A model generated the notes under the pieces. That model ran no database searches. It was not told where the DNA came from and saw only the letters and a list, made by a program, of their open reading frames with translations. From assembly GCF_001422925.1 (NCBI RefSeq), contig NZ_LMNI01000001.1, positions 804,902-868,901 on the forward strand: 64,000 nucleotides of DNA. Reading direction: 5' to 3'. Of the stretch, positions 25,025-34,140 are shown in pieces. Source of the stretch: Microbacterium sp. Leaf288 (GTDB lineage Bacteria; Actinomycetota; Actinomycetes; Actinomycetales; Microbacteriaceae). Position 1 is the stretch's first letter, and the number at the start of each line of letters is the position of its first letter. A program made the translations under genes and the position numbers.

Positions 25025-25900
25025 ATGAAGCTCATCACCTTCGACGGCGGACGCGTCGGCCGGCTGGAACTCGAGGAAGGCGTCGTGATCGAGCTCGACG
25101 TCCCCTCGACCCGCGAGTACTTCGAGCGGGGCGGCCAGGTCACCGAGACCGGCGAGCGCCTCGCGTACGCCGACGTGAAGCTCGAGGCGCCCATCCGCCC
25201 CAAGAAGTTCTTCCACACCGCGGGCAACTTCGCCGACCATCACAACGAGCTCGAGGCCGTCAACTGGTCGCACCCCGTTCACAAGGGCATCGTGTTCTTC
25301 CAGAACGTCGACGCGATCATCGGCCCCGACGACGACATCGTCTACCCGGACCACCTCACGAAGGAGATGGACTACGAGCTCGAGCTCGCCATCATCATCG
25401 GCAAGTCGGGCAAGTTCTTCGGACCCGACGAGGCCGACGACTACATCGCGGGCTTCACCGTGTTCAACGACATCTCGGCGCGCGACATCCAGCGCAAGGA
25501 GATGGAGTCGGGCGTCTTCTCGTTCTCGAAGGCGATCGACACGTTCTGCCCCATCGGCCCGTGGATCGTCACGCGCGACGAGGTGCCCGACATGCACGAG
25601 CTGCCGATGCAGCTGCGTGTGAACGGTGAGGTGCGCCAGCAGGGCAACACGAACCAGACCCGCATCAAGTTCCCGCACCTGGTGGCCTACCACTCGCCGC
25701 AGATCTACAGCGCCGGCGACATCATCACCACCGGCACGATCTCGGGCGTCGCGGCCATCCAGGACAACCCGTTCGACTTCTACCTGAAGCCCGGCGACCA
25801 GATCGAGGCCGAGATCACCGGCATCGGGACGCTGCGCAACAAGGTCATCAGCTGGGAGGACCGCTACGGCGAGCCCGCCCCGCAGCGAGTCGACTGGTGA
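25025..25900 (+). CDS. FAH family hydrolase, third copy
   Basis: The 291-residue FAH protein shows the metal-site acids in MDYELELAIIIG and NDISARDIQRKEM, and CPIGPWIVTRDEVPD as in 2,4-diketo-acid or acylpyruvate hydrolases. AGGAGA precedes the ATG. Its stop overlaps the next start (GTGA at 25897). It may split a diketo acid into pyruvate and a second product. Confidence 0.85.
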   Translation: MKLITFDGGRVGRLELEEGVVIELDVPSTREYFERGGQVTETGERLAYADVKLEAPIRPKKFFHTAGNFADHHNELEAVNWSHPVHKGIVFFQNVDAIIGPDDDIVYPDHLTKEMDYELELAIIIGKSGKFFGPDEADDYIAGFTVFNDISARDIQRKEMESGVFSFSKAIDTFCPIGPWIVTRDEVPDMHELPMQLRVNGEVRQQGNTNQTRIKFPHLVAYHSPQIYSAGDIITTGTISGVAAIQDNPFDFYLKPGDQIEAEITGIGTLRNKVISWEDRYGEPAPQRVDW

Positions 25901-26748
25901 GGCTCGCGAACCTCGCCGGTCGCGCGGTCGTCGTCACCGGCGACCGCGCGGTCGACGTCGAGCAGGCATCGGACGGTCGCTTCGGTTCGGACCCCCAGGC
26001 GCTGTTCGACGACTGGCAGGCCTTCGCGGAGTGGGCGTCGGCGGTTCCGGATGCTGCGGCCGCAGCATCCATCGCCTTCGAGGCGACCCGACTCGGCGCG
26101 CCGGTGCCTCGCCCGCGGCAGGTGTTCGCGATCGGGTTGAACTACGCCGAGCACGCCGCCGAGGCGGGGTACCCGCCGGATGAGATGCCGGTGACGTTCA
26201 CGAAGTTCCCGTCGTCGATCGTCGGCCCGGAGGCCGTCGTGGAGCTGCCCGAGGGCAACGTCGACTGGGAGGTCGAGCTCGTCGTGGTGATCGGCCGTGA
26301 GGCGCATCGCATCGACCGGGAGCACGCGTGGGATCACGTCGCGGGGCTCACGATCGGCCAGGACCTGTCGGAGCGGGTCACGCAGCTGCAGGGCTCGGCG
26401 CCGCAGTTCAGCCTCGGCAAATCCTTTCCCGGCTTCGGCCCGACCGGGCCGTGGCTCGTGACACCGGACGAGTTCGCCGACCGCGACGACCTCGCCATCT
26501 CGTGCACGCTGTCGGGCGAGGGCATGCAGGCCTCGCGCACCTCGATGATGCTGTACGACGTGCCCGAGCTGCTGATGCGGCTGTCGGCGGTGTGCCCGCT
26601 GCTCCCGGGCGACATCATCTTCTCGGGCACGCCGTCGGGCATCGGCAACCGCCGCACCCCGCCCCGGTTCATCAGGCCCGACGATGTGCTCGTGAGCGAG
26701 ATCGAGGGCATCGGCACCCTCACCACGCACTTCACGTCTGCGCCCTGA
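25897..26748 (+). CDS. FAH family hydrolase, fourth copy
   Basis: The 283-residue protein starts at a GTG inside the preceding stop. It has the short-N-terminus FAH layout with FAIGLNYAEHAAE, DWEVELVVVIG, GQDLSERVTQLQG and SLGKSFPGFGPTGPW. That pattern is shared with 2,4-diketo-3-deoxy-sugar-acid hydrolases and ureidoglycolate-lyase-like enzymes. Adjacent third and fourth copies differ clearly, so they probably act on different steps rather than being a recent duplication. Confidence 0.85.
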   Translation: MRLANLAGRAVVVTGDRAVDVEQASDGRFGSDPQALFDDWQAFAEWASAVPDAAAAASIAFEATRLGAPVPRPRQVFAIGLNYAEHAAEAGYPPDEMPVTFTKFPSSIVGPEAVVELPEGNVDWEVELVVVIGREAHRIDREHAWDHVAGLTIGQDLSERVTQLQGSAPQFSLGKSFPGFGPTGPWLVTPDEFADRDDLAISCTLSGEGMQASRTSMMLYDVPELLMRLSAVCPLLPGDIIFSGTPSGIGNRRTPPRFIRPDDVLVSEIEGIGTLTTHFTSAP

Positions 26749-26753
26749 CCCAC

Positions 26754-26782
26754 CCGGTCGCTGAGCCCGTCGAAGCGCCCGG
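26754..26782. repeat. Short dispersed repeat with GGTCGCTGAG and GTCGAAGCG blocks
   Basis: The gap before the rhamnosidase gene holds CCGGTCGCTGAG followed by CCCGTCGAAGCGCCCGG. It resembles the CCGGTCGTTGAGCG...AGTCGAAACGC elements at 34847 and 38489, so it may be a degenerate member of that family. Confidence 0.4.
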
Positions 26783-26800
26783 CACCTTCTGCGAGGACAC

Positions 26801-29524
26801 ATGACACCGTATGACCTGCGCGTCGAACACCTCCGCGCCCCGATCGCCCTCGGGGCGCGGCAGCCCCGCCTCTCGTGGCTCGTCGACCACGCGCGCGCGG
26901 CGTGCGAGCTGGAGGTGTCGACCGGGGGCAGGCTCGTCTGGGCGAGCGGCGAGATCGAGAAGGCGGATGCCGCTCCCGCCCTCTACGCGGGCGAAGCGCT
27001 GACCTCGAACACCGTCTACGAATGGCGCGTGCGCAGTCGTCCGTCGGGCGGCGAATGGTCGGACTGGGCCACCTCGACGTTCGAGACGTCGCTGCTGGAT
27101 GCCTCCGACTGGGTCGCGCCCTGGATCGAGCCCGGGCAGCGGGACGCGGTCATCGAGCGGTGGAGCATCGTCGACTGGATCCGCGGACTCGGCCCCGACT
27201 CGCCGCCCGAAGAGCGCCTGCGGCCCCCGCGGCTGCTGCGGCAGGCGTTCGAGATCGGTCCCGGCGTCGTGCGGGCGCGGCTGTTCGCGACCGCTCGCGG
27301 CGTGTACTCCGCGTCCGTCAATGGCCGGCGCGCGGACGACCAGGTGCTCGCGCCCGGGTTCGACAGCTACGAGCACCGCATCTCGTTCGCGTCGTCCGAC
27401 GTGACGGCGGCGCTCGTCGAGGGCGAGAACGTCCTCGGGCTGGCGCTGGCCGACGGCTGGTGGGCCGGCCGGCTGGGCCTCACGGGCTCGAGCGCGCAGT
27501 TCGGCACGCGCACGTCGGCGATCTGGCAGCTGCACGTCGACTACGCCGATGGCACGACCCAGCTCGTGACCTCCGGCGCCGATGTGCGCAGCGCGCCCGG
27601 GCCGTGGGCGTACGCCGATCTGTTCGTCGGCGAGAGCTTCGATCGCCGCGCGGTGCCGTCGGGCTGGGACCGCCCCGGATTCGACGACGGCGGATGGATG
27701 CCGGTGGCCGAGGTCGGCACCGATCACGCCGTTCTGGTGCCGTTCCGCGGCGAGCCGGTACGCCGGGTGCTCGAGGTGCGCCCGGTCGCGCTCGTCGAGA
27801 CCGCGCAGGGCACGATCGTGGACTTCGGCCAGGTGCTCGTCGGTCGCGTGCGGGTGCGTCTGCGCGACATGACCGCTGGTCACCGCGTCACGATCGAGCA
27901 CACCGAGACGCTCGCGGCCGACGGCTCGTGGTTCGCCAACATCGTCGGCATCAACAAGGAGCAGACGGACGTCTTCGTCTCGGCCGGCGGAGCGGACGAG
28001 TGGGAGCCCGAGTTCACGTTCCACGGCTTCCGGTACGCGCGCATCAGCGGTTCGACCGCGCCGCTCGAGCCGGACGACGTCGTCGCCGTGGTGCTCGCGA
28101 GCGATCTGGAGCAGACCGGCGCGTTCGCGGCATCCGATCCCCGCCTCGACCGCCTGCACCAGAACGTCGTGTGGAGCCAGCGCGGCAACTTCCTGTCGGT
28201 GCCGACCGACTGCCCGCAGCGCGAGCGCGCGGGCTGGACCGGCGACATCCAGGCGTTCGCCGGCGCGGCGACGAACAACGCGCAGGTGCTGCCGTTCCTC
28301 GAGCGGTGGCTCGACAACCTGCGGGCCGACCAGCTGCCGGACGGCCGCATCCCGATCTTCTCGCCGCGCTCGCCGTTCGACGCGGAGGCCGCGGCGAACG
28401 CGCAGGGCATCGGCTCGATCGTGGCCGCGGCCGGATGGAGCGACGCGATCGCCATCGTGCCGTGGACCCTCTACGAGCGCACCGGCGACGTCCGCGTGCT
28501 CGAGGAGAACTTCGACGCGATGCTCCGGTGGATCGAGTACCAACGCCGCACTGCGGCGGCGGAGCTGCCCACGTCGCTCGCGGGCGTGGACCTCGCCGAG
28601 GCGCGCATCCGCGCGCAGGCGCTGCTCTACAACACCGGCTCGCACTTCGGCGACTGGCTGACGCCGAGCACGATGGAGGGGCTGCCGACCCACGAAGCCA
28701 TCGGCATCGCGCCGGCCCTCACCAGCGAGTACCTCGCTCCGATGTTCCAGGCGAACACGCTCACGATCGCCGCTCAAGCGGCAGAAGTGCTCGGACGACC
28801 CACGGATGCCGCCGACCTCGCCGAGCGGGCAGCTCGGGTGCGTGCCGCCTTCGCCGCCGAGTACGTCGACGCCGACGGCGACCTGCCGGTGCGCCTCCAG
28901 GGTGTCTACGTCGTCGCGCTCGCGTTCGACATGGTGCCTGCCGGGCTGCGCGCCCGCACGACCGCGCGGCTCGTCGAACTCGTCCACGAGCGAGGCGACC
29001 GGCTCGACACCGGCTTCCTCTCGACGCCGTACCTGCTCGATGTGCTGTGCGATCACGGTCACCCCGAACTCGCCCGCACCCTGCTGTGGCAGTCCGAGAT
29101 GCCGTCGTGGCTCTACGAGGTCGACAACGGCGCGACGACCATCTGGGAGACGTGGGATGCGATCGCGCCGGACGGTTCGATCCGCCCGATGTCGTTCAAC
29201 CACTACGCGCCGGGGAGCGTCGACGACTGGCTCTATCGCCGGGTCGCCGGCATCCGCTCCACCTCGCCCGGCTATCGCACCGCCGTCATCCAGCCGGACT
29301 TCGATGCCGGGGTCGGCCAGGTGCGCGCGCACGTCGGCACGCCCTACGGGCGGCTCGGCGTGGAGTGGGCGGTCGCCGCGGGTGCGGCATCCGTGACCGT
29401 CGACGTGCCGCACGGCGTGACCGCCCGGCTGGCGACGCCTGCAGGAGAGATCGCGTTGGAGCCCGGGCGCACGCGCCACACGCTGCCTACCGGACGCCCC
29501 GCATCAGCTTCAGCACCGGCTTGA
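26801..29524 (+). CDS. GH78 alpha-L-rhamnosidase
   Basis: The 907-residue protein has the full bacterial GH78 layout: N-terminal beta domains (1-430), an (alpha/alpha)6 barrel (about 440-800) and a C-terminal beta domain. The catalytic acid region is PTDCPQRERAGWTGD with E475, and the base region is GATTIWETWDAI with E783. It lacks a signal peptide, so rhamnosides must be imported first. Substrates may be rutin-type flavonoid rhamnosides or rhamnogalacturonan fragments. It ends the operon at 23394-29524, and its last 38 bp overlap the 3' end of the convergent transporter gene. Confidence 0.9.
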   Translation: MTPYDLRVEHLRAPIALGARQPRLSWLVDHARAACELEVSTGGRLVWASGEIEKADAAPALYAGEALTSNTVYEWRVRSRPSGGEWSDWATSTFETSLLDASDWVAPWIEPGQRDAVIERWSIVDWIRGLGPDSPPEERLRPPRLLRQAFEIGPGVVRARLFATARGVYSASVNGRRADDQVLAPGFDSYEHRISFASSDVTAALVEGENVLGLALADGWWAGRLGLTGSSAQFGTRTSAIWQLHVDYADGTTQLVTSGADVRSAPGPWAYADLFVGESFDRRAVPSGWDRPGFDDGGWMPVAEVGTDHAVLVPFRGEPVRRVLEVRPVALVETAQGTIVDFGQVLVGRVRVRLRDMTAGHRVTIEHTETLAADGSWFANIVGINKEQTDVFVSAGGADEWEPEFTFHGFRYARISGSTAPLEPDDVVAVVLASDLEQTGAFAASDPRLDRLHQNVVWSQRGNFLSVPTDCPQRERAGWTGDIQAFAGAATNNAQVLPFLERWLDNLRADQLPDGRIPIFSPRSPFDAEAAANAQGIGSIVAAAGWSDAIAIVPWTLYERTGDVRVLEENFDAMLRWIEYQRRTAAAELPTSLAGVDLAEARIRAQALLYNTGSHFGDWLTPSTMEGLPTHEAIGIAPALTSEYLAPMFQANTLTIAAQAAEVLGRPTDAADLAERAARVRAAFAAEYVDADGDLPVRLQGVYVVALAFDMVPAGLRARTTARLVELVHERGDRLDTGFLSTPYLLDVLCDHGHPELARTLLWQSEMPSWLYEVDNGATTIWETWDAIAPDGSIRPMSFNHYAPGSVDDWLYRRVAGIRSTSPGYRTAVIQPDFDAGVGQVRAHVGTPYGRLGVEWAVAAGAASVTVDVPHGVTARLATPAGEIALEPGRTRHTLPTGRPASASAPA

Positions 29525-31106
29525 CCGCGGCGAGCAGCGCGAGGCCCAGCACGATCGCGATGCCGCCGAGGATCGTGAAGTAGGGGATCTCGTTCTCGGG
29601 GTCGTAGAACTGGGCCAGCCAGCCGGCGATCGCGGTGCCGAGCGCGATCGAGAGGAAGTACAGCGCCACCATCTGCGTGTGGAAGCGCTCGGGCGCGAGC
29701 TTCGTCGTCACCGAGAGCCCCGGCGGGGAGATGAACAGCTCGGCGATGGTGAACACGAAGAGGATCATCACGATCGCCAGCAGCGGTGTCGAGTTCGGGG
29801 CGCCGTTCGCCCACGGCAGGAACAGCAGGAACGCGAGGCCCATGATCATCGCGCCGAGCGAGAACTTCACGGGCGCCGACGGGGCGCGGTCGCCGAGCTT
29901 CGTCCAGATGGCGGCGAAGACGCCCGACAGGATGATGACGAAGATCGGGTTGATGGAGTTCACCCACGACACCGGCATCTCCCAGCCGAAGATCGTACGG
30001 TCGAGCTGCTTGTCGGAGTAGATGGTCAGCACCGTGAACTGCTGCTGGTACAACGACCAGAAGCCGACGTTCACGACGAACAGCGGGATGAACCCGATGA
30101 CGCGCGAGCGGTCGTCGCCGCTGATCGCCCGCGACGAGATGATCACGCAGAAGTAGGCGATGGCAGCCGCAAGCGTGACGAGGATCACGACGCCGGCGAG
30201 GTTGTCGGCGCGGATCACCCCCGTGAGCACGAGCACGACTATGAGCAGCAGCCCTGCGATGCCGATGCCGATCATCATGCCCCGGCGGTTCGAGGGGAGC
30301 GGGTTCGCGACCACCCGTGACGACGCCGGCAGCTGCTTGCGTCCGAACGAGTACTGGATGAGGCCGATGGCCATGCCGATCGCCGCGACCCCGAAGCCCC
30401 AGTGGAACCCGACGTTGCTCTGCAGGAACCCGGTCACGATCGGGCCGAGGAACGCGCCGAGGTTGATGCCGAGATAGAAGAGGGAGAACCCCGCGTCGCG
30501 GCGCGGATCCTTCGGGGTGTACAGCGTGCCGACGACGGCGGTCGCGTTGGCCTTCAGCCCGCCCGAGCCGACGGCGACGAGGATGAGGCCGACGCCGAGC
30601 CCCCACACGCTCGGGAGCAGGGCGAGGGCGATGTGCCCCGCCATGATGACCCACGCGCTGAAGAACAGAACGCGCTCCGAGCCGAGCAGGCGGTCCGCCA
30701 CCCAGGCGCCGAGGATCGTCGAGAGGTACACGGTGCCGCCGTAGGCGCCGACGATGCCGGTCGCCGTCGCCTCCGGGATGCCCAGGCCCCCGTCGGCGAC
30801 GGAGTAGTACATGTAGATGAGCAGGATGCCCTGCATGCCGTAGAAGCTGAACCGCTCCCACATCTCCACGCCGAAGATGTGCGCGAGGGCCCAGGGCTGC
30901 CCGAAGAACCGGGTGTCGTGGTCGGCGCCGTCTTCCGGGGCGGTGGTTCCGGCGGCGTCGGTGCCGCTCCTCGCTGCGACCGTGCCGGTTCGGGTGGCGT
31001 CCGCCGCGGCGGTGGCCCCGTCGGGCGGGCCGACCGGCACCTGTTCGGGCTTGCGATCGCCCCGCGCCGCGTCGTCCCCCTGAAAGCCCTGATCACGCCC
31101 GTCCAT
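29487..31106 (-). CDS. POT/PTR2-family proton-coupled oligopeptide transporter
   Basis: The 539-residue protein has about 14 membrane helices after an unusually long, Ala/Thr/Asp-rich cytoplasmic N-terminus of about 65 residues. EMWERFSFYG is the POT ExxERF motif and FSLFYLGINLGAFLGP the PTR2 signature. It imports di- and tripeptides with protons. GGGAGCAGG precedes the ATG. It converges on and overlaps the rhamnosidase gene by 38 bp. Confidence 0.88.
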   Translation of the reverse strand: MDGRDQGFQGDDAARGDRKPEQVPVGPPDGATAAADATRTGTVAARSGTDAAGTTAPEDGADHDTRFFGQPWALAHIFGVEMWERFSFYGMQGILLIYMYYSVADGGLGIPEATATGIVGAYGGTVYLSTILGAWVADRLLGSERVLFFSAWVIMAGHIALALLPSVWGLGVGLILVAVGSGGLKANATAVVGTLYTPKDPRRDAGFSLFYLGINLGAFLGPIVTGFLQSNVGFHWGFGVAAIGMAIGLIQYSFGRKQLPASSRVVANPLPSNRRGMMIGIGIAGLLLIVVLVLTGVIRADNLAGVVILVTLAAAIAYFCVIISSRAISGDDRSRVIGFIPLFVVNVGFWSLYQQQFTVLTIYSDKQLDRTIFGWEMPVSWVNSINPIFVIILSGVFAAIWTKLGDRAPSAPVKFSLGAMIMGLAFLLFLPWANGAPNSTPLLAIVMILFVFTIAELFISPPGLSVTTKLAPERFHTQMVALYFLSIALGTAIAGWLAQFYDPENEIPYFTILGGIAIVLGLALLAAVKPVLKLMRGVR

Positions 31107-31217
31107 CGCCTGCTCCCGTCGCCCCGGTTGACGTCAGGCTAGCGACGGGGTGCGCGGGCGCGATAGCCCTGGGGCGAACGCCCTAGTCTGAGCGGGGGCT
31201 CACAGAACGGCGCGCAC

Positions 31218-32507
31218 ATGCGGATCGGCATCATCGGCGGCGGCGCCGCGGGACTTGCGGCCGCGTGGCTGCTCGAGCACGACCACGATGTCACGCTGTT
31301 CGAGAAGGACGACCGGCTCGGCGGCCACGCGCACACCGTCGACGTCGAGGTCGACGGCCAGGCGCTCCGCATCGACGCCGGGTTCCAGTTCTTCGCGCGC
31401 AGCGCCGCCTACGCGACGTTCAACCGGCTGCTCGACGAGCTCGAGGTGCCGCGCACGACGTACCCGGCGACCCTGACGGTATCGCGCCGCGACGGCACCC
31501 GGCCCGTCGCGATGCCACCGATCCGGCGCGGCCGGCCGGTGTGGGCGTCGCTCACGCCGCGCGCGATCGTCCACCTCGTGCGCTTCCGCGTGTTCCTGTC
31601 GGGGCTGCCGGCGTTCCTCGCCGAGCACGACACGACCGTGACGATCGCCGAGTACGTCGAGCGCGAGCGGCTGCCGAAGGCGTTCGTCGACGACTTCCTC
31701 TTCCCGCTGCTGCTCGCGTTCTGGTGCGTCGACCTCGCCGACTTCCGCCGGTTCGCCGCGTACAACGCGCTGTACTACCTGGGAGCGAACCTTCCGCGGG
31801 GCCTGACGCCGCCCGAGCAGAGCGAGATCCCGGGCGGGCTCCGCGCCTACGTCGACGCCCTCGTCGCCTCACTCGAGCGCGCGCACCTGCGCACCGGCGC
31901 TCCGGTCGATTCCGTCACACGGGATGCCGACGGCACGCTGCTCGTCGAGGCGGCCGGGGCGCAGCATCCGTTCGACCATCTCGTGCTCGCGTGCGACGCA
32001 CGCACGGCGCACGACCTGCTCGCGCCGCTGACGGAGCTCGCCGAGCTCACGGCGCAGCTGGCGCGCTTCGGATACTTCGACACGACGATCGCCATTCACG
32101 GCGACCGGCGGCTGATGCCGCACGACGAGCGCGCGTGGTCGGTCGTGAACGTGCGGACGGATGCTGCGCACAGCTCGCTGTCGATCTGGAGCCCCTCGCG
32201 CGGGGTCGACGTCTTCAAGAGCTGGGTGACGTACGACGATGAGCTGCCGCAGCCGCTCTACGCGACTGCGACCTACCGGCACGGCCTCATCGACACCGAG
32301 TACTTCGACGCGCAGCGACGGCTGCGCCCGCTGCAGGGGCGGCACGGCGTCTCGCTCGCGGGGCTCTACACCGCCGACGCCGACTCGCACGAGAGCGCGA
32401 TCCTCTCGGCGGTCGCCGTCGCCGAGCGGCTCGCGCCGGACTCCCCGAGGCTCGCGCGGTTGACCCCCGTGCCCGCCCGGGGCGCTGAGCGGTCGTTCCT
32501 CAGCTGA
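31218..32507 (+). CDS. FAD/NAD(P)-binding amine-oxidase-like protein (COG2907 type)
   Basis: The 429-residue protein starts with the FAD Rossmann motif IGGGAAGLAAAWLL and the following E (FEKDDRLGGHAHTV), then an amine-oxidase-like fold ending in LAGLYTADADSHESAILSA. In other genomes this group sits beside cyclopropane-fatty-acid synthase genes, which are absent here. A TAGTCT -10 lies near 31183. The TGA stop falls inside the first of a series of palindromes. Confidence 0.8.
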   Translation: MRIGIIGGGAAGLAAAWLLEHDHDVTLFEKDDRLGGHAHTVDVEVDGQALRIDAGFQFFARSAAYATFNRLLDELEVPRTTYPATLTVSRRDGTRPVAMPPIRRGRPVWASLTPRAIVHLVRFRVFLSGLPAFLAEHDTTVTIAEYVERERLPKAFVDDFLFPLLLAFWCVDLADFRRFAAYNALYYLGANLPRGLTPPEQSEIPGGLRAYVDALVASLERAHLRTGAPVDSVTRDADGTLLVEAAGAQHPFDHLVLACDARTAHDLLAPLTELAELTAQLARFGYFDTTIAIHGDRRLMPHDERAWSVVNVRTDAAHSSLSIWSPSRGVDVFKSWVTYDDELPQPLYATATYRHGLIDTEYFDAQRRLRPLQGRHGVSLAGLYTADADSHESAILSAVAVAERLAPDSPRLARLTPVPARGAERSFLS

Positions 32508-32635
32508 GGGCCTTCGACCTCGGTCCTCAGCTGAGGACCTGCGCCGAGTTGAGGAGCGTTCGGGCGGGTTCGCTCCGCATCTCGGCTCAGGTCCTCATTT
32601 GAGGACGAGGTGCTGCTCCTCAGCTGAGAAGCAGC
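32497..32635. repeat. Cluster of CTCAGCTGAG-type palindromes
   Basis: The gap between two convergent genes holds five related sites: TCCTCAGCTGAGG (32497-32509, containing the upstream stop), GGTCCTCAGCTGAGGACC (32522-32539, a perfect 18-mer), a half-site TTGAGGA near 32549, GTCCTCATTTGAGGAC (32591-32606) and a 24-bp palindrome with one mismatch centred on CTCAGCTGAG (32612-32635). They may act as a bidirectional terminator or be a repeat family. Confidence 0.7.
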
Positions 32636-32642
32636 GCGATAG

Positions 32643-34085
32643 TCACTCCGGGAGGGACGGATGCCGCTCCTGGGGCGCGTGGTGGCGAGGGATGAACAGT
32701 GCGACGAGCAGCGCGACGAGCGCGGCCCCGCCGCCGAGCAGGAACGAGATGTGGAACGCCGCCGGATCTGGCACCGGCACGCCGTCGACCTCGACCGCGA
32801 AGGTCGCGAGCACCGCGCCGATCACGGCCGCGGCGGTGCTGGTGCCGAGCGAGCGGAACAGCGCGTTGAGGCCGTTCGACGCGCCCGTCTCGGACTGCGG
32901 CACCGAGCGCATGATGAGCATCGGCATCGCCGCGTAGCCGAAGCCGATGCCGAAGCCGATGCCGATGTTCGCCACGAGGATCTGCCACACCTCGCTCGCG
33001 AACAGGAGGGTGAACCCGTAGGTGATGACGAGCGCGATGGCGCCGACGACGAGGAGCAGCTTGGGCCCGACCGTGCGCGCGAGCTGCCCCGAGAAGGGCG
33101 AGAGCACCATCATCACGAGACCTGCCGGCATCACGATGAGGCTCGCGGCCACGAGCGACAGGCCGAACCCGCCTGCCGCGGTCGGCAGTTCGAGCATCTG
33201 CGGGTAGATCACGTTCGACGCGAACAGCGAGAAGCCGAACGCGATCGAGGCGAGGTTGGTGAGCAGCACAGGGCGCCGCGCCGCGACGCGGAGGTCGAGC
33301 AGCGGGTCCGCGATGCGCAGTTCGTACCAGCCCCACAGCAGCAGCACGGCGAGGCCGCCGAGGCCGCAGGCGAGCACCACGGGGGAGGTCCAGCCCCACT
33401 CGTTGCCTCGCGACACCGCGAGCAGCACGCCGACGAGTCCGACGGCGAGGCCGGCCGCGCCGAGGTAGTCGAACTTCCCGCCCGTGCGCAGGGCGCTCAC
33501 CGGCACGATCCACAGCACGAGGGCGAAGACGATCACGCCGAGGCCGGCGGCGACCCAGAACAGCACGTGCCAGTCGCTGCGCTCGGTGATGAAGGCGCTG
33601 ATCGGAAGCCCCAGTGCACCGCCGACGCCGAGCGTGGCACTGATGAGGGCGATGGCGGAGTCGACCCGGTCTTCGTGCAGCACGTCGCGCAGGATCGAGA
33701 TGCCGAGGGGGATCACGCCGGTCACGGCGCCCTGCAGCGTGCGCCCGATGATGACACCGACGATGCCGGGGGAGGCGGCGGCGATCACCGATCCGACGAC
33801 CAGCAGTGCCAGCAGCACGAGCACGATGCGGCGCTTGCCGTACATGTCGCCGAGACGTCCGGCGATCGGGGTCATCACCGCGGCCGCGAGAAGGGTCGAG
33901 GTCACGACCCACGCGGTGTCGTCGCGGCTCGCGTTCAGGAGCTCGGGCAGCTTCGACTGGATGGGCACGACCAGCGTGAACATGAACGACGACGCGAGCC
34001 CCGCGATCGCCAGGACCGCCACGATGGCGCCCTGGCGAGGCATCCGGGTGAGTCTTCTTCTCGCGTCCTCGTCACCTGTGCCCAT
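32643..34085 (-). CDS. MFS transporter, DHA2-like multidrug efflux
   Basis: The 480-residue protein has about 14 helices with GRLGDMYGKRR as the motif-A loop after helix 2 and repeated Gly-rich helices (GIGFGIGFG). It is a probable proton-driven drug exporter with unknown substrate. The reverse-strand TAGCCT -10 (34092-34097) is 6 nt upstream of the ATG and there is no ribosome binding site, so its message is likely leaderless. It is divergent from the GNAT gene by 55 bp. Confidence 0.87.
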   Translation of the reverse strand: MGTGDEDARRRLTRMPRQGAIVAVLAIAGLASSFMFTLVVPIQSKLPELLNASRDDTAWVVTSTLLAAAVMTPIAGRLGDMYGKRRIVLVLLALLVVGSVIAAASPGIVGVIIGRTLQGAVTGVIPLGISILRDVLHEDRVDSAIALISATLGVGGALGLPISAFITERSDWHVLFWVAAGLGVIVFALVLWIVPVSALRTGGKFDYLGAAGLAVGLVGVLLAVSRGNEWGWTSPVVLACGLGGLAVLLLWGWYELRIADPLLDLRVAARRPVLLTNLASIAFGFSLFASNVIYPQMLELPTAAGGFGLSLVAASLIVMPAGLVMMVLSPFSGQLARTVGPKLLLVVGAIALVITYGFTLLFASEVWQILVANIGIGFGIGFGYAAMPMLIMRSVPQSETGASNGLNALFRSLGTSTAAAVIGAVLATFAVEVDGVPVPDPAAFHISFLLGGGAALVALLVALFIPRHHAPQERHPSLPE

Positions 34086-34091
34086 CAGTTC

Positions 34092-34097
34092 AGGCTA
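34092..34097 (-). promoter_or_regulatory. Leaderless -10 of the DHA2 transporter gene
   Basis: Reverse-strand TAGCCT is followed by 6 nt and the ATG at 34085. Confidence 0.5.
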
Positions 34098-34140
34098 TCT
34101 GGGCTCTGAGCGCCGGGCTCCGCGGGTGCAGACTTAGCTC

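Noticed and set aside
32497-32635. CRISPR-like array
   Set aside because: Units are palindromes of differing length with irregular short spacing, and no cas genes are present.
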